From NCBI GenBank assembly GCA_039720395.1, contig CM077828.1:21122717-21186716 (forward strand): 64,000 nucleotides of DNA, read 5' to 3'. This DNA is from Liquidambar formosana (taxonomy: Eukaryota; Streptophyta; Magnoliopsida; Saxifragales; Altingiaceae). A program made the position numbers and the translations under genes. Under the pieces are notes generated by a model. The model had not been told where the DNA came from. It saw nothing but the letters and a program-made list of their open reading frames with translations, and searched no databases. Below are positions 36,301-49,500 of the stretch, in pieces. Numbering within the stretch: position 1 is the first letter of the stretch; each line of letters starts with the position of its first letter.

Positions 36301-36980
36301 TTGTTATGAACAAATTAGTCCATTGGTAAAAGATCAAAGTTGCACCAACCCAACTTTCACTAAAAGAACTTTTTTTATATGTTCTTCCTCAGTTATCACC
36401 ATTATCATTTTATTTAATTAACAATTATGTGTATCTAATGCTTTATTTATGTCTAATGATGTATGTGAATGTTGCATATTTACACAAAATGCAATAGTCA
36501 TGAGGATTCAAAACGATGACTTTTAGAAATTATACCCAAATTCATTGTTCGTCCAACCCACAAAACAAGCAAAAATGTATTTTGGTAACGAAGAAGTGTT
36601 TTTGAACCACCACATCTCATTGCCATTTGGGTGCTTAGTGATAAAATTACATATGGGGGCAATGGAATTCGAATGTCAAAAAAAAAAGAAAAAAAAGGGG
36701 GAATAAAACAGGTAAAGGTCATTTTTGAGCTGTGCTATATATTCTGCCAATTTATTTTATTTTATTTAAAGTGATAAGTAATGTGCATACCTTGTTACTA
36801 AATCACTTGATGTAATAACAGACATAAAATTACTCTAGCAAATTAGCAACTCTTATTACAAAAAATAAAAAATGAAAAATAAAATAAAATACTACCCTAT
36901 GAGCTTGCCCCCTTGAATGAAAAAATAAAGTTGGAAAAATGTTTTTTTCTATTAATTTTTTTTATTACCGGGGAGCAATC
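33360..36980. other. Gene-poor region around a LINE remnant
   Basis: Apart from the LINE piece at 34095-34440 I see no gene. Around 35.0-35.3 kb there are repeats of GGCATGCTTTGA and AATTTTCAAA-type text. Around 35.5-35.95 kb the text resembles LTR-retrotransposon flank, but no paired ends are visible. Confidence 0.35.
34095..34440 (-). mobile_element. LINE 3' end and RNase H remnant
   Basis: Read on the minus strand this encodes pieces like NAICGINQFHWNIAILVQDI, then TRFEQMATSHIYKQTN and RVADCITNL. It ends in a LINE-like 3' tail (TTAATGAATTAATGTTG followed by an A run at about 34100). This is the C-terminal RNase H-like domain of a plant non-LTR retrotransposon, broken by stops. Confidence 0.65.
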
Positions 36981-37004
36981 CACTTGCATGTGTGCATGTA
37001 GGGC

Positions 37005-37165
37005 GAAAACTTCATGTAACTGTGATATGATCAGGTGATATTACAAGTCAATCAGGTTCAAAGTAAAGTGAAACCAACAAGTATATTAACATTTTCATTC
37101 TACTTGAACTTGATTGGCTTGTGATACCACCTGACCATGTCACTAGTTACATGAAAGTTCTACTC
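37005..37165. mobile_element. Foldback MITE, family shared with 22.5 kb
   Basis: The arms CTTCATGTAACTGTGATATG...TCAGGTGATATTACAAG and CTTGTGATACCACCTGACC...GTTACATGAAAG pair. The core contains AAAGTAAAGTGA, as in the copy near 22480-22655. Confidence 0.65.
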
Positions 37166-37231
37166 GTGCATGTAGATGTAAATGTCGCACTAGACTTGTG
37201 CCACGTAAGTACATTGATGACAAGCAATGCC

Positions 37232-37375
37232 GGAAAAAACTTGCATGAGACCGTTGTATAGGCCAATTAGTGAGACCAGCCAAGAAGGGAGAGGAAAAAC
37301 TGATAAGGGCACTTTCCTCCCCTATTGGCTGGTCTCACTAGCTGGCTATACAACGGCCTTATGCAAGTTTTTCTC
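37232..37375. mobile_element. Small foldback MITE in the SPPA promoter
   Basis: A near-complete 144-bp inverted repeat: AACTTGCATGAGACCGTTGT...GTGAGACCAGCCAA pairs with TTGGCTGGTCTCACTAGC...ACAACGGCCTTATGCAAG. The flanks AGCAATGCC and AGCGATGCC look like a 9-bp target duplication with one mismatch. It lies about 160 bp before the SPPA start codon and would form a strong hairpin if transcribed. Confidence 0.75.
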
Positions 37376-37535
37376 AGCGATGCCAGGATGACGTGGACGA
37401 AAGTCCACCTTGTCATCCCCCTCCTCACATTCTTTACTCTCTTCACTAGCATCCATCTCTGAAAAAACCTCACTGTGAATTGTGAAAGAAAGGGAAGAAA
37501 ATCTCAAACATAGAGAGAGAGAGAGGAAGAGGGAG

Positions 37536-40500
37536 ATGTCGAAGCTTCTACAAACTTCTCATTTGAACACAATACACCGCAGAACTTTCTCCACAATCCT
37601 ATCCAAATCCTATCTTCCAATTCACTTCACTCCCTCTCTCTCTCCTCTCCCACTTCACCCCCAAATCTCTCTCCACCACCACCACCCAATCCCAAACCCT
37701 CAACCTCTCGATCAATCGTTCCTCCATTCCACTCCCCGAAGAACTTTCTCCGTTCGAGCTTTCGATTCCTCTTCGGAAACCAAGAAGGACGACAGTAGCG
37801 GAGAAGAATGAGGAACCGGGTTCTTCCAGCGAGGCGGAGGGTGAGACTAGGTCGGAGGATGGTAATGGAAGTGTGGGAATTTCGGGGGAGGAGTACCCCA
37901 GCGGTGAGTTTGAGTTCAAGGAGGTTAGTGGGTGGGAGAGTTTTGTTGTGAAGCTTCGAATGCTGTTCGCGTTCCCTTGGGAGCGTGTTCGGAAGGGTAG
38001 CGTTTTGACGATGAAATTGCGCGGCCAGGTTATCAGTCTTCTTCTCCTTCTTCATTTCGATGGTTTTCGCCTTTGATTTCATTTACTTGAGGTGAGATAT
38101 GTATGCAATTGTTCATAGTTTCACTTTTTTGGGGAATGAAACTTATGTTGATTGGTGCTTCTGATTGAATTTTGTCTGAGCTTTTGATTGCGACTGCGAC
38201 AAATTTTGATTCTAGACCCCAGAATTCGCTTGAACAGCTAGGGCCCGTTTGGTTGTCCCACGAAAATTGAAATACATTGTAATTTTCAAGGCATTGAAGG
38301 TAACAAATCCATCATCTTAAATGGGGCATTTTAAAAAGTTAGAATCATCACCATAATTTGCTTGAGAGCGGCCACTTTGCATCGAAATAAAACAGAGGTT
38401 AGGACTGTATCCAGCTCACTTCTCCCAAAACCCTGCTTAGCGGGACCAGCACTGGATATGCATAAATAGACGAATGAATTTAACCCCTTTTGGTGAACTG
38501 AAATCGGCATTTAAAACCTGGGATTATGAAAAATAAAAGAGAATGTTCTGATGGAGTAGTGCAATTGTGGGGGTGTTGATTAGAAGTCATTCCACTATTA
38601 TATGTCAAACTAAATGCTTTTTGCTCAGCACATATTGATAGTTATTTTTCATTTTTTTGAAAAGCGGATTTAACTGTTGAATGATTCGGTTACTCTTAAC
38701 TATTAGTATGGGTTACTGCCTTATCAGGTGTCACTTTAGACTTTAGAGTTTCAATGGTCGTCAAAGTACTTCTTAAATTATATAGAAATGTCATCCTCTA
38801 TGTTCCTCGAATGGAAAAAGTTACACTCTATGATTCAAACTAGTGAAAAGGTATCCTTTTTCTAGTATGTTTTATTATAAGAATTTACGTATGAGAAAGA
38901 TTAGTTATTGATAGTATTAAGTAACTAGCAATGAATGCAATGGCAAAGCTAGGAATTCACTTCAATGGGGGCCCCTTTTAGTCGGTTGTTTTTTATCCAA
39001 AAATAAAAAATCTTAATTCTATAAATTAAATATATTATTGTTATTATTATTTGGCCAACAGGGTCTCCAGACCTTTAGTTTGACTAATCCTTGAAGCACG
39101 GGTAAAGCCACTGTCCACTTCATTAATTAATGCTCAAGACAAACGTAATTAGTGGTTGGCCTCTGGAGGGAATAAGACGTCGAACCCAAGTTTCCGCTTC
39201 TTAAGCCATAAGTCTCAAGAACCACTAGTTCAACTCTTAATGTTAAATAAAGTAAAATAAAATAAATTGGTTCGACTACAGTTTTATAAATTTTGTTTGA
39301 CAATTATGTCAACAAATCAAGACCATTTGAATTGATAGTGGCATTCAAAAACTTAAAAATTCATTGATAATACTTCCATTAAAAAATAATAATAATAATT
39401 AAGGAGTAGGGTGGGGGCATGTGCCCCCATAAGCCCCAACCTGAATCCGCCTCTAATGTCAACAATAACAACAAATAAGCTAAGAAAATTCATTTCCAAG
39501 CAAATCTCATGATCTCATCTGATAAGTTTCCAACTTAAAAGCGTAAACTTATAAGTGGAGGGCCCAAACAGGTATATGAAGCAATGCCAATGTTTATAAT
39601 TAACTAATGTGGGATGTGGTATATTTTCAACACTCCCCCTCACGTGCAGGCCTAACAAGATAGTAACAGCCTGTCACGTGGACGACAAAGACAGGCTCAC
39701 AAATATAACAGACCCAAGAATGACATGCTCTGATACCATGTTAAATTTCCAACTTAAAAGCCTAAGTTTATAAGTGGAGGGCCCAAACAAGTATATTATA
39801 TCAAACCCAATATTTGGGCAATGTGGGATGTTGTATATTTCCAACAAATCTGCCAGCACTGAATCTATGTGACTAATAATGGTTAAGTCTTTTTTCTCTA
39901 AGGGGGCTGTTTTGGAAAGCCAAAAATCCGGCCAACTGAAAATAAAGTTGGCCAGTTTGAAATTCTAACTGTTTGGTAAGAACTCTTTTCTTGCATGGAA
40001 GTTTGAGCTCATTCTGAAAAGACATTTAAAAGTGACAGAATTTGCAACCAACTTATGTTGGTTTGTCTTTAACTGAGATCGTATTGAGTGAAGTACACCT
40101 GACCTCGTCCAATTCTTCAAATTCACAAGCAGACACTAAGACTGTGTAAAATGTAATCTGATCCTTCCAAAGTGTAACAAGGCCATGGTAAATTGGAATC
40201 ATCTAAGATTTAAACCTTGCTCAAGATAACATCTTCTTGAACATAAATGTCCCCAGTAGACAATTATTCATCAGATGCTAGAATTTATGGTTTAACCAGG
40301 CTGTTTCCTATGTTTTTGATATTTTATCTGGTTTTGGAAGTTGAAATTTATCTACTCTTTTTATGTTCAGATATCTGATCAGCTAAAGAGCCGTTTCTCT
40401 TCAGGATTATCCCTACCTCAAATTTGTGAAAATTTTATAAAGGCGGCATATGATCCTCGTATCTCTGGTATTTACCTCCACATCGACCCCTTGAATTGTG

Positions 40501-43500
40501 GTTGGGGAAAAGTTGAAGAAATTCGTAGGCATATACTGGATTTCAAGAAATCAGGTAACATCATATTGCTATTACTTTAATTTAGAGTACTTGAATATGG
40601 TCAGTATTTGTCACATTAAATCATATCTCTGCTGTTTTTGGATTGTCTATGGAGGGTGACCCAGTTAAGTTATTACTTGCCAGGACTAAGGGCTGCCAAC
40701 TCCCTAACACTGTGGAACACACATAGCACATGCAGCACTTATGAATGGCATGCAAATATGCACTAGTCTTTTAAATGGCATGCAAATGCACTAGTTGGTT
40801 TGCATGTGTGTGCACAAGTGTGTGGAAGGTTGGGGTTATTATCTATTTGCACCACATCACACACAAATGTGTGCCAGTATTTCCACAAACACACCACACT
40901 ATCTACTGAGCCTGCTTGTCTGGTGGACCTCATGTGATATTGCTTGCTTCTATTTCTTCTCATATATCTTCTGTTGAAGTGGCATTATATCTTAGATATT
41001 GGATCTTGTATCTGTATCAAATTATTTTGAGTGTAAGGAACTTCTCAAGAATGTCTAGTCATTTTATCTTCTTCTCATTATAAGGGCATTGATGTTGTTT
41101 GTTTTGGATAAGTACTGGATTTCTACTAAATACCTCAGTTATGCAACTTTGCTATCTTGATCTGTTTCAAATTCTCACAACTATATATTTTGTGTATGAG
41201 GACCATGACCATAACCATAACCATCATTATTTATGATATTTATAGGTAAATTTATCGTGGGTTATGCCCCTGCATGTGGAGAGAAAGAATACTACCTTGC
41301 CTGTGCTTGTGAAGAGTTATATGCCCCCCCAAGTGCTTATTTCTCTTTGTATGGTTTGACCGTTCAAGCATCATTCCTCGGAGGTAAATTGATTTTCCCA
41401 GTTTGTGCATAGTACTCGTATTAAATTGAACAAATGGCAGATATCTAGCAGTCATAAAAAGTTATATTTTTTAGTAGTGCTTGTATTAGGATGGGGCCAG
41501 AAGCAATTTTTTGCGCTGGTTACTATACCTCCCGAATTGGTTGCTTACAAAAGAGTTCTATCGCCAGTGAGGTGTTATTAGCCGGATAGTTCTAATGGTT
41601 GATCAGAGTTGCAATAAACATAGGCGTATGTAACGAATTGCAGAAAATCAATTTTCCATGTGCATACAATTGAACTTCTCTAAATTTGTTTGTCTGGCAA
41701 AGAGAGGCCCTGATTATTATGAGGTGTTCTAACGAAATGCCTTTAGATGCTGCTGTAAAAGTTTTAACAATCCTTTTACCCTTAAGGTAGCAAACATTAG
41801 AGGTTGGTGATCTCGTCCAATAATTACTTTTTGGAAGTTAAGTTTCATGCATATATTAATCCATGCAAGAGGAAGATCATGACCCTTTATCCAAAAAAAA
41901 AAAAAAAAAAAGAACAAGGAAGAGGAGTATCATGGCCTTGTCTATATATCCTGCCTCTTCAACTAGGGAGGATGTATTATAATACTTGTGGTGGGTCTCC
42001 CCTGAGGATATTTATTACTCCCTCATGTGCATCTCGCAGATGCTTGTAAGAGGAATACATGTTACCTTTGCTTTACTCATTTTTGTTTATGTCTATAGAT
42101 GACGATTACAATTTATAAGACATTTTTCCAAGTTAACCATATTTGGAGAAGCCAAGAAGCTAGGCTGCACTTTTTGTACTTATTGATTAATGTTTTCTTT
42201 TAACTGGGGTGCGGTGGCATAAAATAATTAGTATTTATTTTTATTTTTTATTATTAATTTTTTTTGCAGGTGTTTTTGAGAGAGTAGGAGTTGAACCACA
42301 AGTGCTAAGGATTGGTAAATATAAAAGTGCTGGAGATCAACTTACACGTAAAAATATGTCTCCAGAAAATTGTGAGATGCTGACTTCATTGCTTGATAAC
42401 ATATATGGGAATTGGCTGGATAAGATTTCTCTCATAAAAGGTGCTTCAGTGTTTTTATGGTTTAGATTGCTTTTCAAATATCAAATTTAGTTGTTGTGGT
42501 TCTGTACTCTTTTACAGGAAAGAAAAGAGAAGATATTGAGAACTTCATTAATGAAGGAGTCTATGAAGTAGAAAGGCTGAAAGAAGAGGGCTGGATAACA
42601 AATATATGCTATGATGACGAGGTACAAAATTCTGTCCTAAGTGTCACTGAGATGTGAATACATAAGGTATCTATTGGGTAAACATTTTATCTGCTGTTGA
42701 AGTCCACTATTTAGAATAATGAGGTATCCATAGCATGAGCTGGCACTTCATAAAGCAGTGGGTCCACTGATTCTTAATAATATTTTACTTTCAGCAATTT
42801 GAAAAGGTTTTCCAAAATGTCAATCCCAATCCTTGCTTGTTCATATGTGTTTATGACTTTATGGTGATAAACTTCCAAGTTGAAGTAGTATTTCATTTTA
42901 AATTATTTGTTCACTTATTTCTAGAGGTACACACCAGGATTTTATGGTTTTTTATTTTTATTTTTATTGTTAACCAACACTTATTTTAAATAACGGGAGG
43001 CGTTATTGCCAGAGACATATTCTTTGCTTCCACGGCCTTTATTGCAAGTGGACAAAATTACCCCCTTCCAATCTTTTCCCTCTCTTCTCGCAGCCTTCCT
43101 CACTCCTCTCTTTCTCTTAACATTTTCTCGCTCTGCTTTTCCTTGTATGCTCTTTTTCTCTCTCCGATGTCAATTCAGAGCTCTTCTACCTCCAACTGTT
43201 CCTCTCTCCCCACTTCTCATTATACCTTTAGATCACCACTACTTTCCTCCATCACTAACTATTGCAACCATGATCGATCACTATCGCCGTTTCTCTCCAT
43301 GATTCCAAATCTAGTCAAATGAAGGGGCAATAAGAAGAAGCCCTGTGCTACTGTCATGACTGGACAAAATTAGTTTTCTCCTTCGTGGGTGGCCGGCGAA
43401 TTCGTATGAGAAAACAACCTCCTCAGCTATTATTTTTATTTTTATTTTTTTTCTCTTAGTTGGGTTCAAAAATCAAAATGGTGGTTTTCAAGTGGCGTGG

Positions 43501-46500
43501 AAGGGATTATGATGGTGATGGTGTGGTTTTATGTGGGGATTTCGACGGTGGTGAAGGGGGATGGATTTGTGTGGCTGGAAAGTTTGCCCAGAAGAACCAG
43601 AATTTTGGGGTTCTTTTTGGTTGTAATGGTAATGATGATTTTGTAAATTGTGGCTCTATGTGGAGGTTTCATTACCAATTTATGGCTTTTCATGAAAGCT
43701 GATGGAAGATGAAAATGGTGTTGAATGAAGGATGGTGGAAGAGCTTGCTGCCGGATCTAATGGGGGTTTTTCGGCGAGATAATTTTCTATCCCCTCTCTA
43801 CATTTTTCTTTACTTCCCTTCTTCTCTGTTTGCATCGGCTTTGAGACCAGCCGGTAAGAACCTTCAAAAAGTGATGAAATTATAGAAAATTTGAAGGCCT
43901 AAAATCGAGTTGATTCTTGTGGGTGTTGCAGAGGACAAGTAATGGGGATAGAAATGAGGCTACCTGAGTTGCAGATTGTTCCTCCCATAACCTTCCTTTT
44001 GTTAGATGATGGTTGCTGTCACTTTTGGTTGGAGTTGCAGTTCACTGATGGGAAGCTTCATGGAAGAAGATGGGATGTTGACCCCCTCTCTTTCAGCTTT
44101 TTTCTTTTCCTTCTCTCCTCCTTTACGTTGTCTCCTCCCAAGGGCTATTTCGTCCATTCAAAACAAAAATCATGGAAGCAAACTTTCTGCCTCTGGCAAT
44201 AATGCTTCCCTAAATAACCTGTTGAAAATTATGAATATGAGTGTTGTCGATTTGGGGTATGGTTTATGTATTTAAAACCTTTGATATATTCCTTTCTTTT
44301 TTCATTAATATGATAATTTCCTATGGATTTTGTCCTTGCAGGTTATCTTGAAGTTGAAAGAGAGACTAGGACTGCAGAAAGATAAAAATCTTCCAATGGT
44401 TGATTACAGGTAGTCAACCTCTTACTAGAGGTCATCAAGTATGCATATCTTTGAATTTATTAGAGTTCACTGTTTCCCAAGCTCTGTCATTGTCTTTTAT
44501 ATAGCATGTTCATGCCGAGGTCATCAAGTATGCATATCTTGGAATTTATTGGACTTCACTGATTTCCAAAGTTCTGTCATTGTCTGTTATTTAGCATGTT
44601 TATGCCAGTACTTATTTATTTTTATTAATTAGGCATTGGATCTTGATGAAATCTCCTCTTCATTTCTACATTTTCTTCAAAGCAACAAGTTGCTCCTATT
44701 ATTTAGCTCTGGAACTTTTGAATATGATAAAGCTTTGATTGTCAAGGCTTAAGGATACTGTTCTTAGGTCTCTCTTTTTTTTTGGAGTTCATCCTTTGTA
44801 AATATGAGATCCCTTTTCTTCTATCTTCTTCTTTCCTTTTATTTTTTTATTTTTTAATAAAAAAATATATTTCTATACTTCCTCTGTACTTGCTCTGCGC
44901 TTTGTTTTTTCCCCTCCCTATAAAATCATATATATATACATATTTTTTTAAAAAAATAGAGTACCAAGCGGATTTTATGTTGATAAATTTCATGTGAGCT
45001 GTTGCTATGTGATGAACATTTTTAGTTGTACTATTTCAAGTCTCCTAGAAGGTTATCCATGGAATTTCATTTGTTTCATATTTTCCACATCCATTGTGTG
45101 AAGGGCTTCTGCCAAAGACTGCAGCTATGACTGCATAAATTTTAAGATATGTTTTCCCATAATTTGGTTAATTAATATGTGCTCCGGCAAGTGCTCTCCT
45201 GTGTATTTAGGTCTTGTTTTATAGCATTATTTAGCTGTATTGTAAACATATGGAAGCTTACTTTTCTTGTTCACATATATATCCTGATGTAAAACTTAAC
45301 TGACACTCTATCATCTCAATGTTCATTTTCTCAGTATAATTTCCCTCTTGAAGTATAAGTTTATTTATACAACCTCTCCCACATTGAAAGATGTGCATGC
45401 TGGCTTATTAGAATATCTTTCATGCTAACTACAGGAAATACTCTAGAGTTAGGAAATGGACTCTTGGTTTAACAGGTGGTAAAGAACAAATAGCCGTACT
45501 TAGAGCTACTGGGAGTATAAGTCGAGTACGGAGTTCCATTCAGTGTACCTAGTTCGGGTATTATAGGGGAGCAATTCATTGAGAAGATTCGCAGTGTAAG
45601 AGGTATGCTCTATCTGTTATGCCCACATTGTTTATGAGTGTGTAAATAGAATTTGGTTTCTACTTCCCAATTACATGTGACATGTAACTAGACACTTTAT
45701 CCTATGAGATGATGTCATTCAAATTTTTTCTTCGCGTCAATTATCCATGTTTCTTGAGGCTAAGGTACCAACTAGCTAGATAGCATATGCTTTACTTTGT
45801 TATGCATTGTATTTCTCCTTATTTCTATAATGTGATATTCTTTTGCCATCCCTCACAAGAGTTGTATATTCCATTATGGTTAATAGTTTACTTGCATATA
45901 AGTGATACTCTGGAGCACCATTCAGATATGATGTCTCAAAAAGCACTGAAGGAATAAGGATTGGATCACTGCTAGCAGCTATTATGCATGTGATATCTAG
46001 CAAAGAAGAAATCAGTATTATGGGTACATTCAATCCATCGAGAGATAGAAATTTTTCGTGAGATAAGGTGCGGAAATACAAGAAACCAAATGGTCGGAAC
46101 AAGTATGAATATCAGTAATGATTAATGAATATGAATATATTAGGAAAAGAGTGGAACGATGTACAATGGCAAGGATCTGTCAATTTTAATATAGGGTGAC
46201 CATTAAGTAGATGGAAGGATGGCTGTCTACTGATTGAAGTATCAAATTCAATGAAATGTCTGGTGATCTGCATATGAGTAACTGATATCTGACAGTAGTG
46301 AATTGGGAGAAGAATATCAAGATTACAAGGTAGGTTTAATTATTAAGGAAAAGGAATTACAAAATAAATTTTGTTAGGAGAATCCAACCTAAAATCCTAA
46401 GCTATTGGGTGGAGGGCTCAAACTGGTATAGGACACTGTGTGAGGGTTTTTTTACCCCCCTCACGGAAGGTATTGTGTGTTTGTCCCACATCGGAATGTG

Positions 46501-49500
46501 GGCGCCTCCCACCCTGCCATATTAGCCTGAGCGTAGGCGAAGGGTGTATCACTACTTCATTGAGACTTCCCAACACTCCCCTTCGCGTGCAGGCCCAACA
46601 AAACAAGAATGGGCCTATCATGTGGATAACAAAGATGGGCTCACAAACTGGTTACAAGGAGGGTATGCTCTGACACCATGTTAGTAGAATCCAATCTAAA
46701 AGCTTAAGCTATTGGGTGGAGGGCTCAAATAGGTATATGAAGCCATATCAAAGTTATTTTCTGTGTGATGTGGGATGTGGGACTTCCTAACAAATTTCAG
46801 ATAGCAGAATGGGAAAACTAATGCTGGTTGTTACAGTCCCATAAGATTTCAAAATAAAAAACAATTTACTACGGTATTACCTTAGCCCCTGAGAAGATCA
46901 GCAGGAAGAAAGGGACCTATTTGAAGTAATTACGATCAGTAGAGAAGTAGATGTATAACTAGAAAAATTATTCTTACTCTTTATCCCTATATTAGACTAC
47001 GCATTTAGAGGAAAGAACCCAAAGAAGTGTGGAGGATTAGTTTAATTAAATTTCATAAATGGCAACCTATCTGTATGCATCTATGACATGTAACAGTAAG
47101 AGGTGCTTCTAGGTGCTTAGAAGTTTCCAGAAAGAGCAGTTAAAGTACTGTGAGGCTCATATGGGTTCACACGCAACACAAAAAAGGTCTTCAAGGTTCA
47201 TGTGTTTTGATCTACCAGGGAAGTGCTATTTTTGTTAATTTTTACTGTACTATTCTTTTTATGTTAAGTTCTGGCTCCTTGCATATATAAAACATACAAA
47301 GAAATTTTGTTTTCTGATTGATTACATGTTATGTGTAAATTTTCCTCGATGGCGATTCTTTCTCCCTGCATAATGCTGGTCCTCTCTCTTTCTCTCAGAG
47401 TCAAAAAGATATAAGGCTGTTATCATCCGAATCGATAGCCCTGGAGGTGATGCTCTTGCTTCTGATTTGTAAGTGCAGCTATTTTGTCTTTATGATGAAA
47501 ATGTTGAATGAAGTTTTTATTGTTACTTGAGAAAAAGAGAGAGTTTTATTATCAAGTTATCTAGAGTTTTCGTTGTATTATATTGGTGATTATTTAGAAT
47601 GTGGATACTGGTTTTATTGTTGACTTAACTTATTAGTAAACTTCAAGAAACCCTCATTTTTCTTCTTTATGTCTAAATAGATGGAGGTCTATCACTGGAA
47701 GATCGCATTAAATTATCTTTTGGCATATCATGCTTTTTAGTTTTTATCATAATGTGATATGTACAAGCCTCGGAGATGGTCTGGTATTTGTCAAAGTGAC
47801 TATGTTTTTGTTATGATAAAAGTTTAGGGTAGCATGTCCAGTGAATGGCTACGTCACAGGTTGTGGGCCTCTCAGAATCTTGGATGCCATTACTCTATGG
47901 AGAAAAACAATATTACTTCTCTGTTATAATACATGTTTACTGGTAGAAACGAACATCGCTGACTTTGCTTTATACAAGGTACTAGAATCAGTTGGATGTA
48001 GAGAATAGTAAGTGAACCATTGGTCTAAGCAAGTACAGCATAAAGTAGAGTGTTTAGATTTGAAGTATGTGAACAAAAGCTTGATAATGCAAAGGATTAA
48101 ATAATTTAAATTTTTGGTATCGGTATGTTGTCTAGTAGAGAATATATTGTACAGGCTGGAGCCCATATCAGATATTTGCTGTTCTTTTTCCAAAAAATTC
48201 TATGGATGGTAATGATAAGGAATTTTTTTTTTTTTCAAAAAAAAAAAAAAAAAATTAAATTGATACAGGAGGGGAGTGTAATTTGGTTCTTGAAAGGACT
48301 ATCTATTTATGATCATTATTTTGGTTTTGTGACTGCATGAAATGATGAGCTTTTAACCTCAGCTTCTATAAAGTTTTGACTGTTACATTTTATCCCTGCC
48401 TATTTCACTGTTGAATGGCTTCCAAATCCAGTTGTCATACTTGTTACTCCTTTTTTCTGCATTAACTATTCTTGCCCGGATGGCCTGCATGACTTATCTC
48501 TAGCATCTATGATCATATCCTAAATTTCTCTTATTAATTTCTAAAAAGGTTTGTCATTTGTAAGGTGTAACAGAAACTCATTTGTCAATTGTAAGTTGTA
48601 ACATGCAACCCATAACTCTGATCTGGTAAATGGTAAAATAGATTAGCTATAATGAATATAGTTTATCTAGATCATTTGGACAGTACAGAAGCCATACAAT
48701 GCAACAATGCAATAAATTTTTGTTTCCAGGGATCATTATAGTGTCTGATTAAAACAAAGAAATTGTATTATATTTGAATTTTGTTAGCATCATTCCAGTC
48801 AAAATTTTTGGTCATTTGTTTTTTGTTTTTCTTCAAACTGCTGTTTTCTTGTGACATGTCTTTCAGAAGAAGTGGATGGTATCTCTCAAATTCTTGTTGG
48901 ATTGGGGGGGGGGGGCAGAAAGGAACAATAGATGCAAAGGATTGATGTCGGACAATTGAAGGAGCCTCTAGTTATATTTTATACGTTCAGATTCAGATTA
49001 TCAAGAAGTAGCTGCACATGCTAGGTCATTTAAAAGATGCTCAATAAGTCTTATTATGATACTTTTGCATTTTTGGTATCTCAAAGTGTCATATTTCTAT
49101 TCTTTTATCCAAGGGAAGTTACGAGAATGAACAACCTTTATTTGAGACTTTCATTATATATGTATATATATATACACTTCATTTTTGCACTGTAGCTGAT
49201 TAGTCATATGGTGAGTGGAGCTAGGCCACGTCAGCCTTCTGGAATACCATTGGATCTTTTAAATCCAATGGCTTAAGAATGAGGTGCAAAAATGAAGTGC
49301 AATAATTAAGTCCATGGATCCTAACCCTATATATATTATATATATATATATATATAGAAAATAATAATAATAATAATATTGAGCACTTTTATGGTAAGAG
49401 AAAATTTCTGGCACGAAATTACTCAGAGACATTAAAAGTTGTATACTAAAAATTATTTATTCTGAAATTTATGGTATTGAGCTAATGAAATCCTCATTGT

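Noticed and set aside
39727..39738. GCTCTGATACCA considered as part of a tRNA gene
   Set aside because: Only 12 bases match initiator tRNA; the flanking direct repeats identify it as a retrotransposon primer-binding site.
43006..44275. Several plus-strand open frames of 80-98 codons
   Set aside because: They lie inside the 1.2-kb transposable element within SPPA intron 5 and show no protein family.
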